DNA of 39,848 bases, taken from positions 1 through 39,848 of the forward strand of contig JANYJA010000122.1 of assembly GCA_025358575.1 (NCBI GenBank), written 5' to 3'. Shown here piece by piece: positions 16,105 to 24,167 of this stretch. The notes below the pieces were generated by a model. It was not told where the DNA came from. It saw only the letters and a program-made list of their open reading frames with translations, and made no database searches. Within the stretch, counting starts at the first letter, position 1, and every line of letters begins with the position of its first letter. This stretch comes from Terriglobia bacterium. Lineage in GTDB: Bacteria > Acidobacteriota > Terriglobia > Bryobacterales > Bryobacteraceae. Made by a program: the position numbers and the translations under genes.

Positions 16105-18708
16105 ACCCGACGGCAGCGATTCCCCGAATATACGACCAAGCGTGCTTTCGTCGCGCTCCTCCGCGCCTTCGAGCATCGCCAGCAACTTCGGTGAATTCGC
16201 CAGCCGCAGCTTCACGCCTTCGAAAGTCTTGGGCGAAATGTCGCGAGTCACATCACCCGTATTACGGGCGAGCGAGGCAATCGCGTCCGCCGCACTCGCG
16301 GATTGATGCGATGGCGGAATCGCCTCGATCCATCGGGTCGCGGTGGCGGCTGGCAAAACCTGATTGGCCGGCCCGTAGAATAGCTCGCGCGCGCCCAGGC
16401 GCGATAAGCACCAAAGGTCCGTATCGCGCAATGTTGCCGATTTCGCCGCGCGCACCAGTGCGTCGCCCAGTTCCGTTCGCGTGGTGATCGGTAGCAACTC
16501 TAAACTGGCGGCGGTGCGCCACATCTCCCTCAGCAAGCTGGAATTTACACGCGGCACCTTTTTGCCGCCGCGCGGCAGCAGAAACGGCGAGAGTCGCTGA
16601 AAGATATCCACCTGCTGGTTGCGGTTCAAGCCGCCCGCGATGCGTCCGCAGAAGATCCACCATTCGATTTCGTTCTGTACTTGATTGCTATGCTGCAATC
16701 CGCTCGCGTACACCCGGCGAGCTTGCTCGATGCGGTAGTCATCGCCGGGAAATCCGAAACCTGGACGCAGACAGAAGCCGCACAAATTCAACCATCGCAC
16801 TTCGAATGCTGGACTCCTCTTGCGGCCGTCCGCTGAAGTGATGAACGCGTCCGCGAGTTGGCGGATGGCCGCGACAGGCCAGGAATTCCGGCCCAAACCG
16901 AGGCGCTGCTCAAGAGCGGCAGGAAGCTCTTCCGGGTTGAGGGGGGCTTTGCCGCTGGACGAAAACATCTCGCGGACCAGAGCGACGGCTTGCAAGAGAT
17001 GCTCTTCGCTCACCACCGCCGCGGGTTTGCGGACCGCGGCCACTGCAGCTTTACGAAGCTCAAACTGCAACCGCCAGCGATGATCGCTGAGTTTCGAATC
17101 GCACCAAGTTTCCAGTGTCCCGACTTCAGTCAGACGCGCCCCGAGTTTCACCGGGATAAATTTTTCGCCGGGCTTCCCATACCGGATCACCGCTTGCAGA
17201 GGCGCGTGCGCGTGCAAGTCCGCGCCCGCGTCTGCAATGCGAATTACCTGTCCCGGTGCATCGTCGGTGCGGCTGAGCGAACTATACAGGCGAAACGTCA
17301 CCGGCTTGTTTGCGACGATCTGCAAATCTTCCCGATCGATCTCCAGCGTCACGCCTTCTTCCGCTCCGCGCGGCACCAGGCACACCGCGGAGTCTTCGCC
17401 GATGCCAATGTAGTAAGCGCGCGGCAGACCGCCCCGCACCAGAACGCCGCTGCCGGTCGATCGGACATACGAATAATACGCGGCGCCCGTCGCAACGGCT
17501 AAATCCAGATTTCGATTTTCGAAAATCTTCGGACGCCGCCCGAACCAGTTTTCCAGCACGTCCGCGACGCGTGTTCGGCAGACTTCCGGGATGAAGAAGC
17601 CGCCGTTGAACAGGATCGCATCGGGAACATCACCCGCCCCTTCCAAAAACACGCTCAAATGTTTGCTGATTGCTGGGTCGCTGACGAACGGCAGCCCCAG
17701 TTCGCGAAACAGGCTGCGTTTTTCGTCCTTCGGCCCTTCGCCTCGCGGGCTCAGCGGAAGAAATCCTTCGAGGGTCAGTTCCAGCGCCTCTTCGCGCAGA
17801 ATTTCCGTCTTTAGAGTCTTGCCGATCAGTGCAGAGCCTCCGCCCAGCACGGTGATCTCTATGGATTGCAGCTTTGGATCGCAGAGCAACCGTTCCTTCG
17901 CCGCCGAGCATTGGCGTCGCAATCCGCTTCGCTGGCGTATGGAAAGCTGCGCGTTCAGCTTACTTTCCGCGAGCCAGGCCAGCGTGAGATCGAGATTATC
18001 CCCGCCGAGCAACAGATGTTTGCCAACGGCGGTGCGGGTGAATTCGATGCGGTCATCTTTGCGGGAAACGCGGATCAGGCTGAAGTCTGTCGTCCCGCCG
18101 CCGACATCGCAAACCAGCACGACCTGTCCGTCGAAGAGCTGTTTGCGCGATTGCGCCAGATTCGTCGCAATCCAAGAATAAAACGCCGCCGCCGGCTCTT
18201 CGAGCAGCGTGATTTTTGGCAGCCCAGCCTCGGCCGCCGCCATCACCGTGAGCTCGCGCGCCTCCTCGTCGAACGACGCAGGCACGGTTAGGACAATATC
18301 CTGGTCGGCTAGGAGCCCGAACTTCCCCGCATCCCAAGCCTCACGAAATTTCGCCAGAAATCGTGCCGAGACTTCCACCGGCGAAAGCACGCGGCCGGTT
18401 TCGGGAGAATCCCATGGCAGAATTTTCGCGGTGCGATCCACGTCCGGATTAGATAGCCACGACTTCGCCGAATGCACCAGCCGCGTCGGCACCAGCGCAC
18501 CCTGCTCACGCGCGTAAGTTCCGACCGGCTGACCGTCCTCCAGCAAAAGGAACGACGGCAGCGTGCGGCGCGCTTCCACACGGGTGGCGCTGACGAGCTG
18601 CGGAATATCGAAAATTCGAATCGGCGGAAAGCTAGTGTCCTCGGCTTCAGCGGGATCGATCCATGCCAGTGCCGAGTTGGTGGTCCCGAGATCGATTCCG
18701 ACGTTCAT
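16072..18708 (-). CDS. Large Hsp70-family protein with extended C-terminus (DUF3731-like)
   Basis: This 878-residue protein has a full Hsp70 ATPase domain at the N-terminus and a long C-terminal part unlike the DnaK substrate-binding domain. ATPase motifs are phosphate-1 MNVGIDLGTTNSALAW, the KSWLSNPDVDR segment, LTVPASFDEEARELT, LLEEPAAAFYSW, phosphate-2 VCDVGGGTTDFSLI, and AILFNGGFFIPEV. The C-terminal 350 residues are mostly helical (NSSLLREMWRTAASLELLP; WCLSRLGARELFYGPANQV) and fit the DUF3731 extension of this Hsp70 subfamily. The start overlaps the stop of the second Hsp70 gene (ATGA at 18705-18708), so the two are translationally coupled. No DnaJ or GrpE gene is in the window. The client is unknown. 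Confidence 0.88.
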   Translation of the reverse strand: MNVGIDLGTTNSALAWIDPAEAEDTSFPPIRIFDIPQLVSATRVEARRTLPSFLLLEDGQPVGTYAREQGALVPTRLVHSAKSWLSNPDVDRTAKILPWDSPETGRVLSPVEVSARFLAKFREAWDAGKFGLLADQDIVLTVPASFDEEARELTVMAAAEAGLPKITLLEEPAAAFYSWIATNLAQSRKQLFDGQVVLVCDVGGGTTDFSLIRVSRKDDRIEFTRTAVGKHLLLGGDNLDLTLAWLAESKLNAQLSIRQRSGLRRQCSAAKERLLCDPKLQSIEITVLGGGSALIGKTLKTEILREEALELTLEGFLPLSPRGEGPKDEKRSLFRELGLPFVSDPAISKHLSVFLEGAGDVPDAILFNGGFFIPEVCRTRVADVLENWFGRRPKIFENRNLDLAVATGAAYYSYVRSTGSGVLVRGGLPRAYYIGIGEDSAVCLVPRGAEEGVTLEIDREDLQIVANKPVTFRLYSSLSRTDDAPGQVIRIADAGADLHAHAPLQAVIRYGKPGEKFIPVKLGARLTEVGTLETWCDSKLSDHRWRLQFELRKAAVAAVRKPAAVVSEEHLLQAVALVREMFSSSGKAPLNPEELPAALEQRLGLGRNSWPVAAIRQLADAFITSADGRKRSPAFEVRWLNLCGFCLRPGFGFPGDDYRIEQARRVYASGLQHSNQVQNEIEWWIFCGRIAGGLNRNQQVDIFQRLSPFLLPRGGKKVPRVNSSLLREMWRTAASLELLPITTRTELGDALVRAAKSATLRDTDLWCLSRLGARELFYGPANQVLPAATATRWIEAIPPSHQSASAADAIASLARNTGDVTRDISPKTFEGVKLRLANSPKLLAMLEGAEERDESTLGRIFGESLPSGLVSNGDRAGN

Positions 18709-20522
18709 GCGGCCACGCGCTCACGCACGTTAAACTCCAGCTTCCAACGACGGCCATCGCGCGCGACGCACCAGAGCTGCAACATTCCAATCTCGGTTAC
18801 CACGGTTTCGAAAGACACGCGCACGATTTCGCGATCGTCCCGATCGGCGGAAAGATGCACTTCCATTGGAGACATCTCTTCGAGTTCGTCCCCGAAATCT
18901 TCAATCATGGTGCCGGGCGCGTCGTTCTTTCGAACCGCCGAATTGAAAAAGCGAAACTCGGCTGGCTCGCCCACCAGCAGACCGAATTCGCGATTGAGAA
19001 TTTGCACGTCCGTGCCTTCTTCCATTCCGAACTGCGCCACCGTGAGCGCCTTCAATGGAGCCGTCATTCCCGGCACGGCGGGCATGGTTGTCTCGATGCC
19101 GACGTAATACGATCGGGGAATTCCGCCACGGATCCTCACGCCTTTCCCGTGGCGCGCCGCGCCATAGTAAGCCGACCCTCGCGCCACGGCCTGCATCAGA
19201 TCCTCGCCGGTCAGTGGCTCGATTTCGCCGAAGCCTTCTTCCGCCAGCCAGCCATTCAACACGCGCAGGAGCCGTTCTCGAACGAATGGGGAATGCAGCA
19301 CGCCGCCATTGAACAGGACATGCGTGGGGCAGGCCAGACCGCTGGGGCCGCGCCGCGTCATCTTCTGTTCGCTCGCCGCCGATTGTTGCCGCAAAAATTT
19401 CGCCAGGTGCCGGGTGATCGCCGCATCCGATGCATAGGGCAGCCCGATTTCCTGCAAGCCCGAGCGTTTCTGCCGAATAGGCATTTCGGAACTCGGGGTT
19501 TCTGGAAGAAAGCCTTGCATCACCGTGTCCAGGTCTTCGCGACGCAGCGCCGCCTTGATCGTGCCGCCAACTAATCCAGTGCCTTTGCCCAGAATGGTTA
19601 CTGGCTGCTCTTTCGCGGTAGATCCGGCTTCCAGCAATTTTTCCTTCGCCGCGCGACAGTTCGCCCACAGCATCTGCAACTGCATGCCGTCGATGCGCGT
19701 GCCTTTTTCAGCCAGTCGATCGGCAACCAGACGCGCCAGTGCCAGATCGATATTGTCGCCGCCCAACAGAATGTGTTCGCCCACAGCCACGCGCTCCAGC
19801 GCTAGTTCGCCGCGCTCTTCGGTTACCGCGATGAGGGTGAAATCGGTGGTGCCACCTCCAACATCCACTACCAGAATGAGGTTACCTACCTGAACGCGTT
19901 CACGCCAATCCGGATGCCGCTCGATCCACGCGTAAAAGGCGGCCTGCGGCTCTTCAAGCAGCGTGACCTGCCGGTATCCTGCGTCTTCGGCAGCTTGTAA
20001 TGTTAATTCCCGCGCGACCGCATCAAACGACGCCGGCACCGTGACGAGCACTTCCTGCTCCGTGAACGGCGACTCCGGAAATTGTGCGTCCCACGCGGCG
20101 CGCAGATGTTTCAAGTATTCGGCGGACGCAGCCACTGGCGAAAGCCGCGGCACTCCCTCAGGCGCGTGATTCGGAAGAATGGCCCCGCTGCGATCTACAC
20201 CCGCGTGCGAGAGCCACGACTTGGCGGACGATACCAGCCTGCCCGCATTTTCGACCCCCCGCTTCTGCGCCAATCGCCCGACCACATACTGCGGATTTCC
20301 ATTCCACGGAAGCGAGGTCGTCCCCGCCGCAAAATCCTTTTCGACCGGAATATAGAGGAACGATGGCAGCAGATTTTCTTCGGCCACCTCGCCCGCGTTT
20401 ACCAGTTGCGGAATCACCAGCCGCTCAACCGCACTCGTCTCACTATCACCCCCGTTGATCGCCTTGTAAGCGAGCGCCGAGTTCGTGGTACCGAGATCGA
20501 TACCGATCACGTAATGGGACAT
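18705..20522 (-). CDS. Hsp70-family protein (short paralogue)
   Basis: This 605-residue protein has Hsp70 ATPase motifs: YVIGIDLGTTNSALAYKA at the N-terminus, LVTVPASFDAVARELTLQAA, LLEEPQAAFYAWIERHPDW, VVDVGGGTTDFTLIAV and HVLFNGGVLHSPFVRERLL. It shares with its neighbour the unusual signature RGG-x-PR-x-YY-x-GI and a beta-rich tail (FRFFNSAVRKNDAPGTMI), which replaces the normal peptide-binding domain and helical lid. It lacks the ~270-residue extension of the neighbour. Three bases separate it from the DUF2760 gene upstream, and it overlaps the large Hsp70 gene downstream. The pair could work as a heteromeric chaperone, by analogy with Hsp70/Hsp110 pairs; this is only a hypothesis. Confidence 0.88.
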   Translation of the reverse strand: MSHYVIGIDLGTTNSALAYKAINGGDSETSAVERLVIPQLVNAGEVAEENLLPSFLYIPVEKDFAAGTTSLPWNGNPQYVVGRLAQKRGVENAGRLVSSAKSWLSHAGVDRSGAILPNHAPEGVPRLSPVAASAEYLKHLRAAWDAQFPESPFTEQEVLVTVPASFDAVARELTLQAAEDAGYRQVTLLEEPQAAFYAWIERHPDWRERVQVGNLILVVDVGGGTTDFTLIAVTEERGELALERVAVGEHILLGGDNIDLALARLVADRLAEKGTRIDGMQLQMLWANCRAAKEKLLEAGSTAKEQPVTILGKGTGLVGGTIKAALRREDLDTVMQGFLPETPSSEMPIRQKRSGLQEIGLPYASDAAITRHLAKFLRQQSAASEQKMTRRGPSGLACPTHVLFNGGVLHSPFVRERLLRVLNGWLAEEGFGEIEPLTGEDLMQAVARGSAYYGAARHGKGVRIRGGIPRSYYVGIETTMPAVPGMTAPLKALTVAQFGMEEGTDVQILNREFGLLVGEPAEFRFFNSAVRKNDAPGTMIEDFGDELEEMSPMEVHLSADRDDREIVRVSFETVVTEIGMLQLWCVARDGRRWKLEFNVRERVAA

Positions 20523-20525
20523 GCG

Positions 20526-21047
20526 CTATTCGATTTCGATTTCGGCCGGCGCGACGACAGTCACATCCGAACGCCCTGCAATGGGTGGAAGCTGAATGCT
20601 CATCGCGCGCCAGCCGCGATGTCGCAGCGTCCCACCCTTTGGTGTCCCCGCCGGGACGTTCCCGATAAATTTAACCAATCCAGGATCGCCCGCCGGCGTT
20701 TTCGCGAAAGTTCCCTCCACCCCGTCGATCACCGGCTGCAGTTTCACATAACGATCCAACGACTCGCGCGACTGGCCATGCAACCCACGCACGGCCGCGC
20801 CCACCTGGTCGTCGGAATAGCTTGCAATATCTTCCATCAAGAAATCGAGCAGACGGCCATCGCGCTGGAGAATCCCCAGGAGCTGCAGAGCGCCATCGGC
20901 TGCCGTCGGCGCTGGTGGCGGAGGAGGCGCCGGTTTCGGAATGGCCGACTTCTCCACCAATCCCAGTTCCGTTATCAGGTCGACGGGAAGGAACCCGTCA
21001 AATATCAAAGCAAAAAAACTGCGAAACGCGATAGCAAGGCGATGCAA
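20526..21047 (-). CDS. DUF2760 domain protein
   Basis: This 173-residue protein of unknown function precedes the two Hsp70 genes. It opens with a hydrophobic helix (MHRLAIAFRSFFALIFDGFL) that may touch the membrane, then a proline-rich linker (PKPAPPPPPAP). The conserved DUF2760 body follows: LQLLGILQRDGRLLDFLMEDI, SYSDDQVGAAVRGLHGQ, then beta strands ending TLRHRGWRAMSIQLP. The start is TTG at 21047 with GGAG nine bases upstream. To my knowledge, DUF2760 genes next to this kind of Hsp70 pair recur in other phyla, suggesting a shared function. It is likely co-transcribed with the HTH-TPR gene 38 bases upstream. Confidence 0.83.
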   Translation of the reverse strand: MHRLAIAFRSFFALIFDGFLPVDLITELGLVEKSAIPKPAPPPPPAPTAADGALQLLGILQRDGRLLDFLMEDIASYSDDQVGAAVRGLHGQSRESLDRYVKLQPVIDGVEGTFAKTPAGDPGLVKFIGNVPAGTPKGGTLRHRGWRAMSIQLPPIAGRSDVTVVAPAEIEIE

Positions 21048-21085
21048 AGAAAGTTAACTCCAACACCAGGATAACAATGGCGGGT

Positions 21086-21982
21086 TTACCGAGGCTTCAC
21101 GAGGGTGGCCTGCGTCAGGCGTTCGAGCTGCCGGCGCGCGGTCTTGGACCACGTGCTGGTGCCATCGAGTTTTAGATATGCCTTCCAATGGCTGACGGCC
21201 TTCATCGGCTCGCCGGTCCGTTCGCAGAGCAGCGCCAGGTTGAAATGCGCATCGGCATACTGCGCGTTCAAGCGTAGTGCCGCTTGGTAGTGCTGCCTTG
21301 CGGGTTCCACTTGCTGCTGTTCTTCGTACAAATTTCCAAGATTGAAGTGGGCCAGCGGGTATTCGCGATCCGCTTCCACGGCGCGCCGATAGTGCGTCTC
21401 GGCCTCTTTCAATTTCTTGAGGCGGTAATAAATGGTGCCCAAGTTGACCAATGCGCCCGCAGCTTGCGGGTTCAGTTCAATGGCCCGCTGGTATGCGTCA
21501 ATAGCCTCCTGCACGGGAGCCCCGGTCTCTTCCAGCATGAGTCCGCGCTGGAAAAAACGTTCCGCTGCCTCTTCGGGGTGGGGAACCGATTGGGTCTTGG
21601 GATCGGGAAACGACTTCAGAATTGGCAAGTCGCCGGTATCGAAGTCGAACAGCAGTTGCCCGCTGATCGCCTCCATTTTCTGCCCAGCCACCAGAACTGC
21701 GATCGTTTTCCCATCGGAGATTATCTTTAACTCAGAAAGGGGCCGGGATATGTGCGAGAGCTTGCGCTTCAACGATTCAATTGCATATCCGATCTTTTTC
21801 GCGGGGAAGCGCTTCTCGCGAAGCTTCTGCACAGCCTTCAGCGCGATTAGATCGGAAAAACTGAAGGTCGCCGTGGATTCGATCAGCCCACTCCTCTCCC
21901 AGCCTTGCAGTTGCCGCTCCGAGATGCTCAGCATCCGGCGGACATCCTCACGCGTGTATTCTTGGTTCGACGCCCGAGGCAT
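21086..21982 (-). CDS. MerR/HspR-like HTH protein fused to TPR repeats
   Basis: Residues about 8-75 form a MerR-type helix-turn-helix: EYTREDVRRMLSISERQLQGWERSGLI, then a second helical part SFSDLIALKAVQKLREKRF. The start motif is close to HspR, the MerR-family repressor of dnaK operons. A linker with beta strands (KTIAVLVAGQKMEAISGQLLFDFDTG) leads to three to four TPR units at about 145-285 (EAIDAYQRAIELNPQAAGALVNLGTIYYRLKK type). It should bind DNA and sense a partner through the TPRs. Located first in the operon with DUF2760 and two Hsp70 genes, it may autoregulate them. ATG 21982 is chosen; a GTG one codon earlier is equally possible. No clear Shine-Dalgarno sequence. It diverges from crcB. 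Confidence 0.85.
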   Translation of the reverse strand: MPRASNQEYTREDVRRMLSISERQLQGWERSGLIESTATFSFSDLIALKAVQKLREKRFPAKKIGYAIESLKRKLSHISRPLSELKIISDGKTIAVLVAGQKMEAISGQLLFDFDTGDLPILKSFPDPKTQSVPHPEEAAERFFQRGLMLEETGAPVQEAIDAYQRAIELNPQAAGALVNLGTIYYRLKKLKEAETHYRRAVEADREYPLAHFNLGNLYEEQQQVEPARQHYQAALRLNAQYADAHFNLALLCERTGEPMKAVSHWKAYLKLDGTSTWSKTARRQLERLTQATLVKPR

Positions 21983-22022
21983 CACGAAAGCATGTTAACA
22001 GTTGAAGCGCGAAGAGGGTAAG

Positions 22023-22415
22023 ATGCAGAGATTGTTGACCAGATATATTTGCGTCTGTGTTGGCGGAGCCGCTGGATCTCTCCTTCGCTATGTGCTCGGG
22101 AGCCTCATCAACAACCGGTATAGCGGGCGCTTTCCGCTGGCCACCTTCACCATCAACGTGACCGGATCGTTTCTAATCGGTTTAATCCTGACCATTCTTA
22201 CCGAACGCGCCCACGTTAACCCGAATTGGAGGCCCCTGATCATCGTTGGATTCCTCGGCGGCTACACTACGTTCTCCGCTTTTGAATGGGAGACGTATAC
22301 CGTAATCGGTGAAGGATTCTCAATAATTGCCCTGTTATATGTGATCTTGAGTGTAATCGTTGGTTACGCCGGGTGCTGGGCAGGGGCGATGGCGGCTCGC
22401 GCGTCCAATCCCTAG
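22023..22415 (+). CDS. crcB: CrcB/Fluc fluoride ion channel
   Basis: This is a small membrane channel of about 130 residues that exports fluoride as a dual-topology dimer. Four hydrophobic segments are seen. Family motifs are GGAAGSLLRYVLG near the N-terminus, FPLATFTINVTGSFLIG (conserved Asn) and GFLGGYTTFSAFEWET (the Phe box). The ATG at 22023 has GAGGG five bases upstream, so the TTG at 22002 is unlikely to be the start. Only one copy is present, suggesting a homodimer. The 40-base region to the divergent HTH-TPR gene is too short for a fluoride riboswitch, and none was seen. Confidence 0.94.
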   Translation: MQRLLTRYICVCVGGAAGSLLRYVLGSLINNRYSGRFPLATFTINVTGSFLIGLILTILTERAHVNPNWRPLIIVGFLGGYTTFSAFEWETYTVIGEGFSIIALLYVILSVIVGYAGCWAGAMAARASNP

Positions 22416-22491
22416 CCGCGATTGTAATCTGGGCCACATTAATCTGTATTGATCAGGCAGAAATGGCCCTCGCCATGCGTTTAACACAAGC

Positions 22492-22890
22492 GTGATTGTC
22501 GAGCAAAAAAAAGAAACAATTTTACTCGTGGAGGATGAACCGGTCGTACTAAATTTGCTTCACCATATGTTATCCAGAGAAGGGTATCTGGTGCTGACAG
22601 CGGCGGACGGAGTGGCCGGTTTAGATGTTTCTCGCAGCTATCCCCATCCTATCGATATGCTGCTGAGCGATGTCCAGATGCCTCGCATGAATGGAATTCA
22701 ACTCGCGCAACATATCGCCAGCGAGCGGCCCGAAACAAGAACCGTCCTAATCTCCGGGCACATGGAAGAGCAGCTCCGCGATTTAGCTCGGCCAACCGAT
22801 TTTCTTCGAAAGCCATTTGTGCCTAAAGAATTGCTCGCCAAGATCCGCGAAGTGCTGGACCGGCCTGTGGATGGTATCGAGAAGATTTAA
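22492..22890 (+). CDS. Single-domain response regulator (CheY-like)
   Basis: This 132-residue receiver domain has no output domain. The phosphorylation site chemistry is complete: acidic pair in LLVEDEP, phospho-acceptor Asp in LLSDVQMPRMNG (about residue 60), Ser in VLISGH in the place of the switch Thr/Ser, and Lys in FLRKPF. It starts with GTG at 22492. No histidine kinase is adjacent, so its partner must be elsewhere. The last four bases overlap the end of the convergent MFS gene. Confidence 0.9.
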   Translation: MIVEQKKETILLVEDEPVVLNLLHHMLSREGYLVLTAADGVAGLDVSRSYPHPIDMLLSDVQMPRMNGIQLAQHIASERPETRTVLISGHMEEQLRDLARPTDFLRKPFVPKELLAKIREVLDRPVDGIEKI

Positions 22891-24101
22891 GTTGTATGGG
22901 AGCGGGTGGTCACCATCACGATGCTCCCAGAAAGCATTAGCATCGCGGCGGCGCCGAACGCAGCGGCGGGGGAAATTAAACTCCACACCGTTCCCACCAT
23001 CGCGCTGGCGATCAAGTCGCCGACTCCATTGACCGCGCCCAGCAACCCATAAGCCGTCCCGCGCACGTTGTCTGCCACGAAATCTGGCGGAATTGCCCCC
23101 TCAAGCGTGTCCTGGGCGGCGGCGAACACACCGGCCATTACGAAAATCGCACCTAACACAAAAACTTTGCCGCTGCCGGTCAGGAACATCGCGCCTGTTG
23201 CCAGCGACACCAAACCCGCCAGACCATATCCCCCGGCGAGAAGAAATCGTTTTGGCATCCGGTCGCTCAAGGCACCGATCGGATACGACGCAGCCGCGTA
23301 AACAAAATTGCGCAGCACGTAAAAAAGGGCGGCCAATTGAGCGGCGTGCACGCGGCCAAACTCAGGTGCTAACAAGACGCTTGCGGCGAGTATCAGCAGT
23401 GTTGGCGAAAAGTCGCCACTTCCGAAAATTCCGACGCCCGTGAGAAATTTGGCATAAGGCCGCGGAAGGTCGCGCACCGCTCGCCAGATCGTAACGCGAG
23501 TTTGCGCTTTACGGCGCGTCTCGCGCACCAGCAGCGCGAAAGCGGTCGGCGCCGCCAGACCGGGAATCAATGAAAGCAGAAAAATATGACGGAACGGTGT
23601 GTCCGGCGGATTGTGAGGCAGCAAAGATAAAAGAAGCACTCCCGTGAGAGGACCCACAATCGCACCCAGCGTATCGCCCGCCCGATGAAAGCCGAATGCT
23701 TTGCCGCGCACTTCCGGCGCCACCGATTCCGAGAGCATGGCATCCCTCAGGGATCCGCGAATCCCCTTTCCGAACCAGCTCACCATTCGCCCCGCCAAAA
23801 TCAGCGGCCATGACCACGCCCACGCAAAAAGCGACAGCCCGGTTCCCGTGAAAAGGTAACCAAGAGTCACCATCGTCTTGCGGTGGCCGATCCGGTCTGA
23901 GTACCAGCCAGCTCCAAGTTTCAAAAAGCTCGAAAACGCGTCGGAGATTCCTTCGATCCACCCTAACGCCGCGGCCGCAATTCCTACAACGGGAAGAAAG
24001 CCGGGCAGAATTGCCAGCACCATTTCGTAGCACGCGTCGGAGAGAAAACTGGTGATGGTCATGCCCATCACATTGCGATTTAACCACTCGGGTTTCGGCA
24101 C
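22887..24101 (-). CDS. MFS transporter
   Basis: This major-facilitator protein of 404 residues has about twelve hydrophobic segments. The loop motif between segments 2 and 3 is recognisable (GWYSDRIGHRKTMV), with a second-half counterpart SYPIGALSDRMPKRFLL. The GKGIRGSLRDAMLSESVAPEVRGKAFGFHRAGDTLGA region is characteristic of a group of bacterial MFS proteins of unknown substrate. Start is a GTG at 24101; an ATG 11 codons in (MGMTITSFLSD) is an alternative. It diverges from the iron operon, with 66 bases between starts, so co-regulation is conceivable. No drug- or metal-specific feature was found. Confidence 0.87.
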   Translation of the reverse strand: MPKPEWLNRNVMGMTITSFLSDACYEMVLAILPGFLPVVGIAAAALGWIEGISDAFSSFLKLGAGWYSDRIGHRKTMVTLGYLFTGTGLSLFAWAWSWPLILAGRMVSWFGKGIRGSLRDAMLSESVAPEVRGKAFGFHRAGDTLGAIVGPLTGVLLLSLLPHNPPDTPFRHIFLLSLIPGLAAPTAFALLVRETRRKAQTRVTIWRAVRDLPRPYAKFLTGVGIFGSGDFSPTLLILAASVLLAPEFGRVHAAQLAALFYVLRNFVYAAASYPIGALSDRMPKRFLLAGGYGLAGLVSLATGAMFLTGSGKVFVLGAIFVMAGVFAAAQDTLEGAIPPDFVADNVRGTAYGLLGAVNGVGDLIASAMVGTVWSLISPAAAFGAAAMLMLSGSIVMVTTRSHTT

Positions 24102-24138
24102 GCAAGCCGATTGTACCCGGAAAGGTGGAAACGCATCT

Positions 24139-24147
24139 TGTTACAAT
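24139..24147 (+). promoter_or_regulatory. Extended -10 promoter candidate of the iron operon
   Basis: TGTTACAAT is an extended -10 element 20 bases before the FTR1 start codon. No good -35 box is visible. If used, the 5' untranslated region would be very short, and no Shine-Dalgarno sequence precedes the ATG. I could not make out a convincing Fur or DtxR operator. Confidence 0.35.
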
Positions 24148-24167
24148 AGTTTTGCAAACCAGTTGCC

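Noticed and set aside
18663-19574. 303-codon plus-strand open frame opposite the short Hsp70 gene
   Set aside because: It is antisense to a well-supported Hsp70. Long antisense frames are expected in GC-rich coding DNA.
20082-21074. 330-codon plus-strand open frame opposite Hsp70 and DUF2760
   Set aside because: It crosses two supported minus-strand genes and has no domain signature.
21983-22022. Fluoride riboswitch upstream of crcB
   Set aside because: The gap to the divergent gene is only about 40 bases, and the conserved riboswitch elements are not present.
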